Below, piece by piece: positions 43,086-53,293 of a stretch of DNA of 64,000 bases. Under the pieces are notes generated by a model. The model worked only from the letters and a program-made list of their open reading frames with translations. It had not been told where the DNA came from and made no database searches. The stretch is taken from assembly GCA_945877255.1 (NCBI GenBank), contig CAMCRE010000007.1:1-64000 (forward strand), given 5' to 3'. Every line of letters begins with the position of its first letter. Position 1 is the first letter of the stretch. This DNA is from an uncultured Erysipelotrichaceae bacterium. GTDB lineage: Bacteria; Bacillota_I; Bacilli_A; Erysipelotrichales; Erysipelotrichaceae. Position numbers and translations under genes: made by a program.

Positions 43086-43777
43086 TCTACCTCATCTATT
43101 GGTAATGGATTTTCATTGTAATACATTTCACTAATTATTCCATCTTGAACTTTAATTACTTGATTGCCAATTGCAGATAGTGCAGCATTGTGTGTTATAA
43201 TAATAACTGTTTTATTGTTTTCTTGGCATATTTTTTGCAATAAAGCTAATATTTTTTTACCAGTTTGATAGTCTAATGCACCAGTTGGTTCATCACATAA
43301 CAGTAGTTTTGGATTTTTAGCAATCGCTCTTGCAATTGCTACGCGTTGTTGTTCTCCTCCTGATAATTGTGATGGAAAATGTGTGATTCTATTTTCTAAC
43401 CCCACCATTTTTAATGTTTCTTGTGCATCTAGTGGTTCATCCACGATTTGTGTTGCCATTTCAACGTTTTCAAGTACAGTTAAATTTTGTATTAAATTAT
43501 AAAACTGAAATACAAATCCTATATCATTTCTTCGATAATCATTTAATTGCTTGTTTGTATAAGCTGAAATATTGTTGTTGTTTAAGGTAATTGTTCCTTC
43601 ACTAACAGTGTCCATACCACCTAATAAATTTAATAATGTTGTTTTTCCTGCTCCACTACTTCCTAAAATAACAACAAAATCACCTTCTTTAATATCAAAT
43701 GTCATTCCTTTTATGGCCTCAACTTTGATTTCACCTAATTGATAATTTTTCTTGACATTACTAACTCTCAGAAACAT
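43079..43777 (-). CDS. ABC transporter ATPase (MacB/LolD type)
   Basis: The 232-residue ATPase has Walker [12 protein letters not shown], the Q-loop [17 protein letters not shown], the signature [14 protein letters not shown], Walker [13 protein letters not shown] and the switch histidine [13 protein letters not shown] and EPTGALD are typical of the exporter group acting with FtsX-like permeases, here the next gene. Substrate unknown; possibly antimicrobial peptide sensing or lipid handling. Confidence 0.94.
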   Translation of the reverse strand: MFLRVSNVKKNYQLGEIKVEAIKGMTFDIKEGDFVVILGSSGAGKTTLLNLLGGMDTVSEGTITLNNNNISAYTNKQLNDYRRNDIGFVFQFYNLIQNLTVLENVEMATQIVDEPLDAQETLKMVGLENRITHFPSQLSGGEQQRVAIARAIAKNPKLLLCDEPTGALDYQTGKKILALLQKICQENNKTVIIITHNAALSAIGNQVIKVQDGIISEMYYNENPLPIDEVEW

Positions 43778-43830
43778 TACATCACCTCTATCTTCATTAT
43801 ATCGTTTTTAATTTAATATTGCAATATACA

Positions 43831-43858
43831 AAAGCAATAGTAAATATATTACCATTGC
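43831..43858 (-). terminator. Terminator after frr
   Basis: AGCAAT-x-GTAA and TTAC-x-ATTGCT pair around a short loop with TTTTGT following on the minus strand. Confidence 0.75.
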
Positions 43859-43865
43859 TTAGTTG

Positions 43866-44411
43866 TTATATTGTTGTGATTTCTTTTTCTTTTTCTTTTA
43901 CTAGTACATCAATTTTTTTAATGAATTCATCAGTTAATTTTTGTACTTCTTCTTGTCCATTTTTACTTTGATCTTCAGTTAATTCTTTATTTTTTTTGAT
44001 TGCATCATTAGCATCACGACGTATATTACGTACTGCAACTTTTGACTCTTCTCCGTATTTATGTGCTACTTTTGCATACTCTTGTCTTCTTTCTTGTGTT
44101 AATGGTGGAATATTAATTCTAATTAATTCACCATCATTTTGCACGTTAAATCCTAAGTCTGCTTGTGAGATAGCTTTTTCAATATCTTTGATTATTGAGC
44201 GATCAAATGGTTTAATTACTAGTTGTCTTCCCTCTGATACAGATATTGACGCAACTTGATTTACTGGCATTAATGATCCATAGTATTCTACCTGTACTTT
44301 TTCTAATAACAATGGTGTTGCTCTACCTGTATTAATTGTTGCTAAAGTTGCTTTTAATGCTTCAATCGCTTTATTCATTTTTTCTGTTGTTGTATTTAAA
44401 ATTGTTTTCAT
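43866..44411 (-). CDS. frr: Ribosome recycling factor
   Basis: The 181-residue protein splits the post-termination ribosome together with EF-G. The triple-helix bundle is clear: MNKAIEALKATLATINTGRATP at the start and KKNKELTEDQSKNGQEEVQKLTDEFIKKID at the end in parts, with VRNIRRDAND between. It follows pyrH by one base; both belong to rpsB-tsf-pyrH-frr. Confidence 0.96.
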   Translation of the reverse strand: MKTILNTTTEKMNKAIEALKATLATINTGRATPLLLEKVQVEYYGSLMPVNQVASISVSEGRQLVIKPFDRSIIKDIEKAISQADLGFNVQNDGELIRINIPPLTQERRQEYAKVAHKYGEESKVAVRNIRRDANDAIKKNKELTEDQSKNGQEEVQKLTDEFIKKIDVLVKEKEKEITTI

Positions 44412-44412
44412 G

Positions 44413-45123
44413 TTATTTCTCCTTACTAATTATTGTTCCATTTACTTCTTGTTTAACAGCTTTTAAAATATTGCCAGGCTCATTCATATTAAATACTACT
44501 AAATCGACATTGTTATCCATGCACATTGTTGTTGCTGTATGATCCATTACTAATAGTTGGCGATTGATTAAATCTAAATATGTGAGTTGATCAATTTTTT
44601 TGGCATTTGGGTTAAGTTTTGGATCGCTGTCATATACACCATCGACACCGTTTTTTGCCATTAAAATTACATCTGCTTTAATTTCACTCGCTCTTAATGC
44701 AGCTGTTGTATCTGTTGAAAAATACGGCGATCCTGTTCCCGCTCCAAACACGACTACTCTTCCTTTTTCTAAGTGTCTTTTTGCACGTCTTACAATATAC
44801 GGTTCTGCCACTTGTGCCATATTTACCGCTGTCATCACTCTGGTAGGAATTTCAACACGCTCTAATGCTCCTTGTACAGCTAACGCATTAATAACTGTGG
44901 CAAGCATTCCCATATAATCGCCTTGTACACGATCTATTCCTATTGATTCCGCCATTTTACCACGGATGAAATTACCACCTCCGACAACAATCGCAATCTC
45001 TACTCCTAATTGGTGAATTTCCTTAATTTCTTTTGCTAAATTATCTAGTACCGAGGCATCAAAAGCATTACCATTTTTACTCAGTGCCTCACCACTTAAT
45101 TTTAATAATATTCGCTTGTACAT
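44413..45123 (-). CDS. pyrH: Uridylate kinase
   Basis: The 236-residue enzyme makes UDP from [39 protein letters not shown] and [10 protein letters not shown] are the family motifs. The start at 45123 is chosen because AAGGAGA precedes it and [11 protein letters not shown] is the standard opening. It lies between tsf and frr. Confidence 0.96.
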   Translation of the reverse strand: MYKRILLKLSGEALSKNGNAFDASVLDNLAKEIKEIHQLGVEIAIVVGGGNFIRGKMAESIGIDRVQGDYMGMLATVINALAVQGALERVEIPTRVMTAVNMAQVAEPYIVRRAKRHLEKGRVVVFGAGTGSPYFSTDTTAALRASEIKADVILMAKNGVDGVYDSDPKLNPNAKKIDQLTYLDLINRQLLVMDHTATTMCMDNNVDLVVFNMNEPGNILKAVKQEVNGTIISKEK

Positions 45124-45185
45124 AGTAATCTCCTTTTCATCTATATTATACAAAATTTAATTTTATATTTCAAACATTATAAAAT

Positions 45186-45213
45186 AAAAAATAGAGATTG
45201 CTCTCTATTTTCC
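45186..45213 (-). terminator. Terminator overlapping the tsf stop
   Basis: AAAATAGAGA and TCTCTATTTT pair around a short loop, with a T-run on the minus strand. Transcription of pyrH-frr must then come by readthrough or from a promoter in the 50-base gap. Confidence 0.75.
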
Positions 45214-46095
45214 AAATGCTTGTTGCATTACTTCTTCAGCGAAGTTCGTTTCGTTTTTCTCGATTCCTTCTCCAGTTTGGAATCTCACAAATTTCAATAC
45301 TGTGTTATTTGCGTTTGAAACGTATTCACCAACTTTTAAATCAGGATTTTTGAAGTAAACTTGTTCAATTAAACATACGTCTTTTAATTGTTTTGATAAA
45401 CGTCCTTCAACAATACCTGCAATCATTTTTTCTGGTTTTCCAGCCATTGTTTCATCATTTTGGATATTCGCTAATAAAATAGCTTTTTCGTGTGCAATGT
45501 ACTCATCACTTATTTCTTCTCTTGAAATAAATTCAGGGTTCATTGATGCTACTTGCATTGCAATATCTTTTCCTAATTCTTCATCAGCTTTAGCTAATTT
45601 AACAACAGATGAAATTTTTCCACCCATGTGGATGTAGTGTCCAAATCCTTCAGCATCAGTTTTTTCCACAAATTCAAAACGACGTAATGTAATTTTTTCT
45701 CCAATTGTTGCACTAGCTTCTGTAATAATACCACCTAAAGTTGTTCCATTTACTACAACTTCTAAAGCAGCATCTAAATTTTCTGGTTTGTGAGCTAATA
45801 ACGCTTCTTCTACTACTTTAAATAATTCTAAGAATTGCTCGTTTTTAGCAACGAAATCTGTTTCTGAGTTAATTTCAAAGATAACAGCAGTGTTACCATT
45901 TACACCAACTCGTGTTAACCCTTCAGCAGCAACACGTCCAGATTTTTTAGCAGCTTTTGCAATTCCTTTTTCACGTAAGTAGTCAATAGCTTTTTCAATA
46001 TCTCCATTAACTTCTTCTAGTGCTTTTTTACAATCCATCATTCCAGCACCAGTTTTTTCTCTTAATTCTTTAACTAATTGTGCAGTAATAGCCAT
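45205..46095 (-). CDS. tsf: Elongation factor Ts
   Basis: The 296-residue protein exchanges nucleotide on EF-Tu. LVKELREKTGAGMMDCKKAL at the start and the TDFVAKNEQF segment are invariant features. The start at 46095 is fixed by GAAAGGAG eight bases in front. It follows rpsB by about 15 bases. A terminator at the stop may limit expression of pyrH-frr relative to rpsB-tsf. Confidence 0.96.
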   Translation of the reverse strand: MAITAQLVKELREKTGAGMMDCKKALEEVNGDIEKAIDYLREKGIAKAAKKSGRVAAEGLTRVGVNGNTAVIFEINSETDFVAKNEQFLELFKVVEEALLAHKPENLDAALEVVVNGTTLGGIITEASATIGEKITLRRFEFVEKTDAEGFGHYIHMGGKISSVVKLAKADEELGKDIAMQVASMNPEFISREEISDEYIAHEKAILLANIQNDETMAGKPEKMIAGIVEGRLSKQLKDVCLIEQVYFKNPDLKVGEYVSNANNTVLKFVRFQTGEGIEKNETNFAEEVMQQAFGK

Positions 46096-46110
46096 ATTAT
46101 CTCCTTTCAA

Positions 46111-47034
46111 TTATTCACTAACTTCTTCAGTTTCTTCTTTTACTTCTTCGCTAACTGTTTCTTCTTTTCTAACAAAAGGACGATTTCCTTTTGGTCTTCT
46201 ACCATTTGCTGTTTCTTGTGTACGACGGTTTTTTAATGCGTCTTGTTTTGCTTTACGGCGTTTTTCATTTTCTGCATTTTGTTCATCAACATTTACAATA
46301 ACATCACTCATTGTAACATCTTCTTCTTCTAATTGATGTGCAGCTAATAATAATCCACCTTTAGCTTCAACAACAGCGTCCGCAAATAACGTAACCATTA
46401 ACTTAATTGTTCTTAGTGCGTCATCGTTTGATGATACTGGGTAATCCACTAATTCTGGATCACAGTTTGTGTCTACTAACGCAAATACTGGGATACCTAA
46501 TTTTTTAGCTTCTGCTACTGCAATGTGTTCTTCAGTTGGATCAATTACAAATACCGCATTTGGTAATTTTTTCATGTCTTTGATTCCACCTAAGAAGTTT
46601 TCTAATCTTGTTTTTTCTTTTCTTAATTGCGCTTGTTCTTTTTTAGGGTATACTTCAATTTTTCCGCTAGCTTCCATTTCTTCAATTTCAACTAGACGTT
46701 TAACACGTTTTTGAATTGTGCGGAAGTTCGTTAATAAACCACCTAACCATCTTTGGTTTACAAAGAATGAACCTGAACGATCAGCTTCTTCTTGGATAAT
46801 TTGTTGTGCTTGTTTTTTAGTCCCAACAAATAATACTTTTCCTCCCTCAGCTGCAATATCTTTTAAAGCATTGTATGCTTTAGTTAATTGCTCTTGTGTT
46901 TTCTCCAAGTTAATGATGTAAATTCCATTTCTTGAAGTATAAATGTTTGGCTTCATTTTTGGATTCCATTTTCTTGTGTTGTGTCCGTAATGAACGCCTG
47001 CTTCTAATAATTTCTTCATTGAAACAACTGTCAT
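46111..47034 (-). CDS. rpsB: 30S ribosomal protein S2
   Basis: The 307-residue protein binds S1 region and the 16S head-body junction. [19 protein letters not shown] and [17 protein letters not shown] are the family landmarks. The start at 47034 is set by GGAGGAAAATAAA; a longer frame from 47076 would start inside the leader. The last 75 residues (from about 232) are charged and low in complexity, longer than the usual 240-260 residue protein. A leader of about 110 bases with a hairpin precedes it. Confidence 0.95.
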   Translation of the reverse strand: MTVVSMKKLLEAGVHYGHNTRKWNPKMKPNIYTSRNGIYIINLEKTQEQLTKAYNALKDIAAEGGKVLFVGTKKQAQQIIQEEADRSGSFFVNQRWLGGLLTNFRTIQKRVKRLVEIEEMEASGKIEVYPKKEQAQLRKEKTRLENFLGGIKDMKKLPNAVFVIDPTEEHIAVAEAKKLGIPVFALVDTNCDPELVDYPVSSNDDALRTIKLMVTLFADAVVEAKGGLLLAAHQLEEEDVTMSDVIVNVDEQNAENEKRRKAKQDALKNRRTQETANGRRPKGNRPFVRKEETVSEEVKEETEEVSE

Positions 47035-47145
47035 TTTATTTTCCTCCTCCGTTTGTTCCTCCATCAGTTCGAACATTGCAACTTTTTAAAGCACGGAACA
47101 ATGAATCCCTGATGTGTGAAGTGTGTACGTTGTACACCTTCTAAA
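47035..47145 (-). promoter_or_regulatory. Leader of rpsB-tsf, candidate autoregulatory RNA
   Basis: The minus-strand leader from about 47140 contains GTGTAC-AAC-GTACAC and further partly complementary segments (TGTTC/GAACA) up to the ribosome site. S2 leaders that bind S2 are known in several bacteria; membership here is inference. Confidence 0.35.
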
Positions 47146-47174
47146 ATTTTAACATAATTATGTATTCTTTTCAA
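47146..47174 (-). promoter_or_regulatory. Promoter of rpsB-tsf
   Basis: On the minus strand TTGAAA (47169-47174) and TAAAAT (47146-47151) are 17 bases apart, with about 110 bases of leader before rpsB. Confidence 0.75.
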
Positions 47175-47206
47175 ACAAAACAATAAAAAAATAGTGTTTG
47201 ATAACA

Positions 47207-48565
47207 CTATTTTGATAATAAGAAGTGTAATAAGAACACTACTGTTAATGAAATTGTTGTTGGTGTAAAGTTTTGCCATTTTTTAGTCGCTGCAGAAACG
47301 ATCGCATAAGTTATAAATCCTACCGCAATACCATCTGCAATTGAGTATGTCAATATCATAAAGATAATTGTCATAAACACTGGTGCACTAATTTCAAAGT
47401 TTGAGAAATCAACTTCTGCTAAATGTGAAATCATTAAAATACCTACTACAATTAATGCTGGTGCTGTTACCGGAGATAAGAATGCTTCTCCTACTGGAAT
47501 TGACCCAACAATACTAATTAATGGTGCGAATAAGATTGAAAGTATAAATAATAAACCTGTAGTAACTGCTGTTAATCCTGTTCTTCCACCAACACCTACT
47601 CCACTAGCACTCTCAACAAAAGACGTTACTGTTGAAGTTCCTAATCCTGCCCCAACAATTGTAGCTACTGCATCTGCTGTTAATGCTTTTTCAACACCTT
47701 CTAATTCTCCTTCTTTATTCATAACACCGATTGAACCACATACTGCTACTAATGTTCCTGCTGTATCAAAGAAGTCAACGAATAAGAATGTGAACACAAT
47801 TAATACAATATCTAAAATTGATCTTCCATTTAGTAATGTATTAAACCCACCAAATGCTTTTCCTACTAAACTCGTATCTGGTTGGAATGAAATTACACTA
47901 GTTGGTAATTGTGGCATGCCTTCTACACCACTTAATCCCATTATCACACCAAATACTGCTGTAATAACTAAACCATAAAATACTGAAGCTTTTACACCTT
48001 TAACTAATAAAATTAAAGTAACGAAAATACCAAATATCGCTAATGCTACTGTCGGATTTTTAATATTTCCTAATCCTACTAATGTTGCTGGGTGTGTCAC
48101 AATAATTCCGGCGTTTTTTAATCCAATAAATGTAATAAAGAATCCAATAGCTGCTCCAATACCTAATTTAAGATGTTTTGGAATAGCATTAATTAGTGCT
48201 TGTCTAACTCCTAAAACAGAGATTAATAAGAAGATTATACCAGAAATTAAAACTAACGCTAATGCTTCTGCACCACTATAGCCTTTTGTTAGTACAACCG
48301 TGTAGGCAAAAAATGCATTTACCCCCATACCAGGTGCTAACGCAACTGGATAGTTCGCTAATAATCCCATTAAAATACATCCGATCGCACTTGATAACGC
48401 AGTGGCGAATAATACTCCACTAAATCCTAATTTTGCATCAGTACCTAAAATTGATGCATTTACTCCCAAGATATATGCCATCGTTAAGAATGTAGTTAAT
48501 CCTGCAACTAGCTCTGTACGAACTGTTGTATTGTATTTTTTTAACTTAAACAAGTTTTCTAACAT
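47207..48565 (-). CDS. NCS2-family purine permease (AzgA/PbuG-like)
   Basis: The 452-residue protein has about 12-14 membrane helices and imports hypoxanthine, guanine or adenine with protons. TTFLTMAYILGVNASIL, ANYPVALAPGMGVNAFFAYTVV in two parts, the FLFVDFFDTAGTLVAVCGS motif and SFVESASGVGVGGRTGLTAV are typical of the AzgA group. The start at 48565 is set by AAGGAGG. No purine riboswitch was seen upstream; the promoter lies at 48594-48622. Confidence 0.93.
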   Translation of the reverse strand: MLENLFKLKKYNTTVRTELVAGLTTFLTMAYILGVNASILGTDAKLGFSGVLFATALSSAIGCILMGLLANYPVALAPGMGVNAFFAYTVVLTKGYSGAEALALVLISGIIFLLISVLGVRQALINAIPKHLKLGIGAAIGFFITFIGLKNAGIIVTHPATLVGLGNIKNPTVALAIFGIFVTLILLVKGVKASVFYGLVITAVFGVIMGLSGVEGMPQLPTSVISFQPDTSLVGKAFGGFNTLLNGRSILDIVLIVFTFLFVDFFDTAGTLVAVCGSIGVMNKEGELEGVEKALTADAVATIVGAGLGTSTVTSFVESASGVGVGGRTGLTAVTTGLLFILSILFAPLISIVGSIPVGEAFLSPVTAPALIVVGILMISHLAEVDFSNFEISAPVFMTIIFMILTYSIADGIAVGFITYAIVSAATKKWQNFTPTTISLTVVFLLHFLLSK

Positions 48566-48593
48566 ATTGTCCTCCTTTTTAAAATACAAGGCT

Positions 48594-48622
48594 ATCATAG
48601 CATAAAAAAAAAGCCAGTGCAA
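48594..48622 (-). promoter_or_regulatory. Promoter of the purine permease
   Basis: TTGCAC-N17-TATGAT on the minus strand, with a TGC extended -10. The spacer has a run of nine T's, which could make it prone to slip variation. Confidence 0.65.
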
Positions 48623-48677
48623 ACAATAACATAGCTTTTTTTATGGTTTTTATAATTTAAAATTATGTTTGGTGATT

Positions 48678-49250
48678 TCAATATAATTTTTTTGAAATGG
48701 AAACGCCATCACCAACAGAGTAAAATTGCGTATCGAAATTTTTTCTCTCGGTTAAATATGTACGATATTTTTTAATTTTGGTCACTAATTGACGCAGATT
48801 TCTGCTCTTAATCTGTTTGTCTCCTGTTACATAACCATGAAAATCTAAATTGTCGGTAAAAATAATTCCGCCATTTTCAAGATTTTTTTCGAATAATTCA
48901 AAAAATTTGATATATTGTGATTTAGCGGCGTCAATAAAGATAAAATCAAATTTCTCATTTGTTGTATAATTTAAAGCATCTTGTAATTTTAACTCGATTT
49001 GCGACTGTAAGTTAAATCTTGTGATATTTTTTTTTGCTTCATTATAACGATTTTCATCAACTTCCAATGACACAATTTTAATATCAGAATTTAGCAACGC
49101 CATGTTAATCGTCGAATAACCAATTGCAGTGCCTATTTCTAAGATTTTACAACATTGATTGTTTTTAATCGTTTCTAGCAACAGATCTAATCCATCATCT
49201 TGTATTATCGGCACATTGTTTAATGCTGCATATTCTTTAATATTCTTCAT
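48678..49250 (-). CDS. SAM-dependent O-methyltransferase
   Basis: The 190-residue protein has the class I methyltransferase fold: KILEIGTAIGYSTINMAL (SAM loop), IVSLEVDENRY, then KFDFIFIDAAKSQYIKFFE and IIFTDNLDFHG, the layout of the catechol O-methyltransferase-like family (PF01596) that includes TrmR, which methylates uridine 34 of tRNA in Bacillus. The start at 49250 is set by AGAGGT. It follows the ribosomal alpha operon terminator. The substrate is not certain. Confidence 0.85.
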   Translation of the reverse strand: MKNIKEYAALNNVPIIQDDGLDLLLETIKNNQCCKILEIGTAIGYSTINMALLNSDIKIVSLEVDENRYNEAKKNITRFNLQSQIELKLQDALNYTTNEKFDFIFIDAAKSQYIKFFELFEKNLENGGIIFTDNLDFHGYVTGDKQIKSRNLRQLVTKIKKYRTYLTERKNFDTQFYSVGDGVSISKKLY

Positions 49251-49263
49251 TTTTACCTCTTTC

Positions 49264-49294
49264 AAAAAAAGTTACAACAGCTGTTGTAACTTTT
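49264..49294 (-). terminator. Terminator of the ribosomal cluster
   Basis: A perfect palindrome (AAAAAGTTACAACAG and its complement) ends the long ribosomal transcript 12 bases after rplQ. Confidence 0.92.
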
Positions 49295-49304
49295 TAAATC
49301 ATTA

Positions 49305-49670
49305 TTAATCTACTAAAGCGATTATTGCCATTGGAGCATTATCTCCACGGCGGTTATAAGTTTTAATTACTCTTGTGTATCCACCATTTCTATTTGCATA
49401 TTTTGGTCCTACCACGTCAAATAATTTTTGTAAAACTGTTTGTTTTTCATCTTCACTTACATTTACATCACGAATAAATGCTGCAGCTTGTCTTCTAGCG
49501 TGTAAGTCATTTCTTTTCGCTAATGTAATTAATTCATCAACTACACTACGTAATTCTTTAGCTTTCATTTCAGTTGTTTCGATTTTTTCATGACGAATTA
49601 AATCTGTCGCTAAGTTACGGAATAACGCTTTACGATGATCTGCAGTACGTCCTAATTTACGATTCCACAT
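49305..49670 (-). CDS. rplQ: 50S ribosomal protein L17
   Basis: The 121-residue protein opens [22 protein letters not shown] and has [15 protein letters not shown] late, the whole-family pattern. It binds 23S rRNA near the exit tunnel base. It is the last gene of the S10-spc-alpha transcript, 14 bases after rpoA, and has its own AGGAGG site. Confidence 0.97.
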   Translation of the reverse strand: MWNRKLGRTADHRKALFRNLATDLIRHEKIETTEMKAKELRSVVDELITLAKRNDLHARRQAAAFIRDVNVSEDEKQTVLQKLFDVVGPKYANRNGGYTRVIKTYNRRGDNAPMAIIALVD

Positions 49671-49684
49671 ATCTAAATCCTCCT

Positions 49685-50668
49685 TTATGGTTGTTTAAAG
49701 TTTAATCCTAATTTATGTACTTTTTCAACTAATTCCTTAAATGATTTTTTACCTAAATTACGGATTTTCATTACTTCATCTTCTGTTTTTTCTAATAATT
49801 CTTCTACCGATGTGATTCCATCTCGTTTCAAGCAATTGTATGCACGAACAGATAAGTTAAGCTCTTCAATTGATTTTGAAGCTTCGACATTAGCTTTCTC
49901 AATTTTAGCACTTTTGAATAAACTTTCTTGTGATTCTAAATCAATTTCATCTACATTCGTAAGTAGTGAAAAATGTTGTGCTAATATATGCGAACCAATT
50001 GCAATTGATTTTGCAGGCGAAATCGCACCGTTTGTATAAACCTCAAAAATCACACGATCATATTTTGCACTTTGACCAACACGTGTTTGTTCAACGCTAT
50101 ATGAAACTTTTTCAATTGGTGTATAAATTGAGTCAATGTAAATAGTTTTCTCATCACCATAACCTTTTGTGTGATATAGTGTTTTATTGTAGTCTGCACT
50201 TACATATCCTCTTCCAACACGCACAAATAAGTCCATGTCTAATAATCCACCTGTCTCAATAGTACAAATAACAATATCTTCATTTAAGATACGTACATTA
50301 TCTGGAGTAATAATATCTTTTCCTGTTACATCTCCAGAAGTGTGTTTTTCAATTTTTAATTTAAATACTTCGTTATCATAGTTTTCAATATCATCAACTT
50401 GAATAATTAATTTTTTCAAATTTAAGATAATTGAAGTTACGTCTTCACTAATTTTTTCTAATGCCGTAAATTCATGGAATACATTTTGGCTATGGAAAAC
50501 TATAGAAAAGACCGCTGCCCCAGGCAAAGAGGATAATAGTACACGTCTTAATGCATTACCGATTGTTGTTCCAAATCCTCTTTCAAGTGGTTCAAAACTG
50601 AATTTACCGTAATTCGTTTCTACAATATACTCTTTTGCTTCAAAATTTGGATGTTCAAATTTCTGCAT
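49685..50668 (-). CDS. rpoA: RNA polymerase alpha subunit
   Basis: The 327-residue protein dimerises to nucleate RNA polymerase. The N-terminal domain has [29 protein letters not shown] in parts; the C-terminal domain (from about 255) has [20 protein letters not shown] with the arginine that touches promoter UP elements. It lies between rpsK and rplQ as usual. Confidence 0.97.
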   Translation of the reverse strand: MQKFEHPNFEAKEYIVETNYGKFSFEPLERGFGTTIGNALRRVLLSSLPGAAVFSIVFHSQNVFHEFTALEKISEDVTSIILNLKKLIIQVDDIENYDNEVFKLKIEKHTSGDVTGKDIITPDNVRILNEDIVICTIETGGLLDMDLFVRVGRGYVSADYNKTLYHTKGYGDEKTIYIDSIYTPIEKVSYSVEQTRVGQSAKYDRVIFEVYTNGAISPAKSIAIGSHILAQHFSLLTNVDEIDLESQESLFKSAKIEKANVEASKSIEELNLSVRAYNCLKRDGITSVEELLEKTEDEVMKIRNLGKKSFKELVEKVHKLGLNFKQP

Positions 50669-50693
50669 TTACTTTTCCTCCTTTATAACTTTT

Positions 50694-51092
50694 TTATCCA
50701 CGTGGGCGTTTTGGTGGACGACATCCGTTGTGTGGCACTGGTGTTACATCATTAATTGATGTGATTTCTAATCCTGCAATTTGTAATGCTCTTACAGCAG
50801 CTTCACGTCCTGGTCCTGGACCTTTAACTGTTACTGCTACTGTTTTCATACCGTGATCAACCGCTGCTTTTCCTGCTGCTTCTCCAGCTAATTGTGCAAC
50901 GAATGGTGTTGATTTACGAGAACCTTTATAACCTAACGCACCCGCACTTGACCATGTTACTGCGTTACCATTTTCATCAGTAATAGTAACGATTGTGTTG
51001 TTAAATGTTGAATGAATGTGTGCAACACCTTTCGCTATGTTTTTACGAACACGACGTTTACGAGTTGTAGCACCTTTTTTTACTTTTGCCAT
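50694..51092 (-). CDS. rpsK: 30S ribosomal protein S11
   Basis: The 132-residue protein contributes to the platform next to the mRNA exit. [36 protein letters not shown] and the basic C-terminus with [18 protein letters not shown] are the complete family pattern. It follows rpsM by 20 bases. Confidence 0.97.
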   Translation of the reverse strand: MAKVKKGATTRKRRVRKNIAKGVAHIHSTFNNTIVTITDENGNAVTWSSAGALGYKGSRKSTPFVAQLAGEAAGKAAVDHGMKTVAVTVKGPGPGREAAVRALQIAGLEITSINDVTPVPHNGCRPPKRPRG

Positions 51093-51112
51093 TTTAATTT
51101 CCTCCTATCGTA

Positions 51113-51502
51113 CTATTTCTTTTTATTTGCGATTGTACGTACTGGACCTTTTCTAGTACGTGCGTTTGTTTTTGTTCTTTGTCCACGAACTGGTAATCCA
51201 CGTCTGTGACGAATACCACGGTAGCATCCAATTTCCATTAAACGCTTAATGTTTGATAAAATTTCACGACGTAAATCTCCCTCAAATTTTTGTGGATTTT
51301 CTCTGTTTGTTTGTAATGATTCTAATTCACTACGAATCGCATTTACTTGCTCATCACTTAAGTCTTTTACACGAATATTTTCATTTATTCCAACTGCTGC
51401 CAATACTTTGCTTGCAGTAGTGCGTCCGATACCGAATACATACGTTAACGAAACTACTACACGTTTGTCACGTGGAATATCTACTCCTAAAATACGAGCC
51501 AT
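51113..51502 (-). CDS. rpsM: 30S ribosomal protein S13
   Basis: The 129-residue protein sits in the 30S head and contacts the P-site t[28 protein letters not shown], the helix-two-turn-helix, and [20 protein letters not shown] near the end are typical. It is slightly longer than the 118-122 of most members, with an extra VRTIANKKK tail. Confidence 0.97.
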   Translation of the reverse strand: MARILGVDIPRDKRVVVSLTYVFGIGRTTASKVLAAVGINENIRVKDLSDEQVNAIRSELESLQTNRENPQKFEGDLRREILSNIKRLMEIGCYRGIRHRRGLPVRGQRTKTNARTRKGPVRTIANKKK

Positions 51503-51520
51503 AAATTTCTATTTCCTCCC

Positions 51521-51637
51521 TTAGTTTCCTTGTCTTTGTTTGTGTTTTGGGTTTTCACAAATTACCATAACACGTCCTTTACGTTTGATGATACGGCATT
51601 TATCACACATCGGTTTTACTGATGGTCTTACTTTCAT
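51521..51637 (-). CDS. rpmJ: 50S ribosomal protein L36, zinc type
   Basis: The 38-residue protein reads [20 protein letters not shown] and so on, with the zinc ligands Cys11, Cys14, Cys27 and His32. It binds 23S rRNA. It lies between infA and rpsM, its usual place, with GGAGGG before the start. Unlike S14 and L32 of this genome it keeps the zinc site. Confidence 0.97.
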   Translation of the reverse strand: MKVRPSVKPMCDKCRIIKRKGRVMVICENPKHKQRQGN

Positions 51638-51657
51638 GTATTTTCCCTCCTATGACA

Positions 51658-51876
51658 CTATTTGTGTCTAAATGTTATACGCCCACGTGTTAAATCATAA
51701 GGCGAAATTTCTACTGTTACTTTATCCCCTGGTAAAATGCGAATATAATTCATACGGATTTTACCAGAAACGTGAGCCATAATAACATGTCCATTTGATA
51801 ACTTCACCTTAAACATAGCGTTTGGAAGAGTATCTTCTATTACTCCTTCAATCTCTATTACATCTTGTTTTGCCAT
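51658..51876 (-). CDS. infA: Translation initiation factor IF-1
   Basis: The 72-residue OB-fold protein covers the A site during initiation. [24 protein letters not shown] and [25 protein letters not shown] in parts are nearly invariant. It overlaps map by one base (TAATG). Confidence 0.97.
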   Translation of the reverse strand: MAKQDVIEIEGVIEDTLPNAMFKVKLSNGHVIMAHVSGKIRMNYIRILPGDKVTVEISPYDLTRGRITFRHK

Positions 51877-52640
51877 TACGAATGCGTTTCCTCCTCGATT
51901 GTTGTGAAGATTTCATAACCTTCCTTTGTAATTACAATTGTATGCTCAAAATGAGCTGCTAAACTACCATCTTTTGTTTTTGCAGTCCAACCATCTGACA
52001 TAATTTTTATTTTTGGGGTTCCAATATGTACCATTGGTTCTACCGCAAGTGTCATTCCTTCTTTTAAAACAACACCCGTCCCTGGTTTTCCAAAATTTGG
52101 TACGCTTGGGTCTTCATGTAATTCACTACCAATCCCATGACCTGAAAAGTCTAATGGAGTGGAATATCCATGTTGATAGATGTAATTCCCTATTGCACTT
52201 GAAATGTCTCCAAGTCTGTTTCCTGCTTTTGCATATTTCAACCCTTCGTAAAGAGATTGTTCCGCTATTGCTAATAGTTTTTTAGCTTCTTCGCTAACTT
52301 CTCCAACCGCGTATGTCCATGCAGAATCTCCGTGATAACCTTTATAACACGCACCAATATCAACAGATACAATATCTCCTGATTTCAGCACATATTCACT
52401 CGGAAAACCATGCACAACTACATCATTTACTGAAATACATGTTGCTGCAGGGAAGCCTCCATATCCTTTGAAAGACGGAATTGCTCCATTGTTTATTATA
52501 ACATTTTCAACAATTTTATTCAATTCATTTGTAGTTAAGCCAGGACGAATTATCTTAGCTATTTCTTTATGACACAGTGCAACAATTCGTCCAGCTTCAC
52601 GCATGCAATCCAATTCTCGTTTAGATTTGCATGTAATCAT
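51876..52640 (-). CDS. map: Methionine aminopeptidase, type I
   Basis: The 254-residue enzyme removes the initiator methionine from new proteins. The metal ligands are seen in [15 protein letters not shown] (two Asp), [13 protein letters not shown] (His), the VEPMVHIG segment (Glu) and FEHTIVIT (Glu). It starts on the stop of adk (TAATG overlap) with GGAGAA in front. Confidence 0.97.
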   Translation of the reverse strand: MITCKSKRELDCMREAGRIVALCHKEIAKIIRPGLTTNELNKIVENVIINNGAIPSFKGYGGFPAATCISVNDVVVHGFPSEYVLKSGDIVSVDIGACYKGYHGDSAWTYAVGEVSEEAKKLLAIAEQSLYEGLKYAKAGNRLGDISSAIGNYIYQHGYSTPLDFSGHGIGSELHEDPSVPNFGKPGTGVVLKEGMTLAVEPMVHIGTPKIKIMSDGWTAKTKDGSLAAHFEHTIVITKEGYEIFTTIEEETHS

Positions 52641-53284
52641 TATTTTTTCTCCAATAATTTTTCAATATCAGCGAATACTTCATCCATTGATCTTTCGCCA
52701 TCGATATTTACTAGTTTTCCTTGTTTAGCATAAAATTCTAAAACAGGCTTTGTATTATTGTCATATTCTTCTAATCTTACAACAACACTTTCTAAAGTGT
52801 CATCTTTTCTTTGAAATAATTGCGAACCACTAACATCACAAATACCTTCTACTTTAGGCGGATTGTATTTGACATGGTAAATTTTTCCTTCCGGAGACAT
52901 CCATCTTCCTGTTATTCTTTCTTTAATGATTTCATAGTTAACATCAAGGTTAATTACTAAATCTATTTCTAAAGATGAGTTTTTAATTAATTCACCATAT
53001 ACTTCAGCTTGTGCTAATGTTCTTGGGTAACCATCTAGCAAGTATCCATTTTCAATATTGTTTTTTTCTAAAAAAGATACTACCATCGGGTTCGTTACTG
53101 AATCTGGTACCAATAATCCTTTTTCAATATAAGATTTTGCAGTTTTTCCTAATTCAGTTTCATTTTTTATTTCGCTTCTGAAAATATCTCCTGTAGAAAT
53201 ATGTGTTAAATTAAATTTCTGTACAATACGTGCAGACATTGTTCCTTTTCCACTACCAGGAGCTCCCATAATAAGTATATTCAT
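52640..53284 (-). CDS. adk: Adenylate kinase, zinc-free lid
   Basis: The 214-residue enzyme balances ATP, ADP and AMP. The P-loop GAPGSGKGTMSA, DGYPRTLAQAE and the lid start GRWMSPEGKIYHVKYNPPKV are present. The lid lacks the two C-x2-C pairs that bind zinc in most Gram-positive adenylate kinases; only one cysteine (GICDVSGSQ) remains. It is between secY and map in the spc operon, the usual location. Confidence 0.96.
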   Translation of the reverse strand: MNILIMGAPGSGKGTMSARIVQKFNLTHISTGDIFRSEIKNETELGKTAKSYIEKGLLVPDSVTNPMVVSFLEKNNIENGYLLDGYPRTLAQAEVYGELIKNSSLEIDLVINLDVNYEIIKERITGRWMSPEGKIYHVKYNPPKVEGICDVSGSQLFQRKDDTLESVVVRLEEYDNNTKPVLEFYAKQGKLVNIDGERSMDEVFADIEKLLEKK

Positions 53285-53293
53285 AATTTACCT

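Noticed and set aside
43079-43777. FtsE
   Set aside because: The permease partner has two FtsX units with a long coiled coil and 903 residues, so the pair is a MacB/LolCDE-like exporter rather than FtsEX.
48566-48677. Purine riboswitch before the permease
   Set aside because: The gap is only about 110 bases and holds a promoter; the conserved TATA-stem and loop sequences of purine riboswitches are not there.
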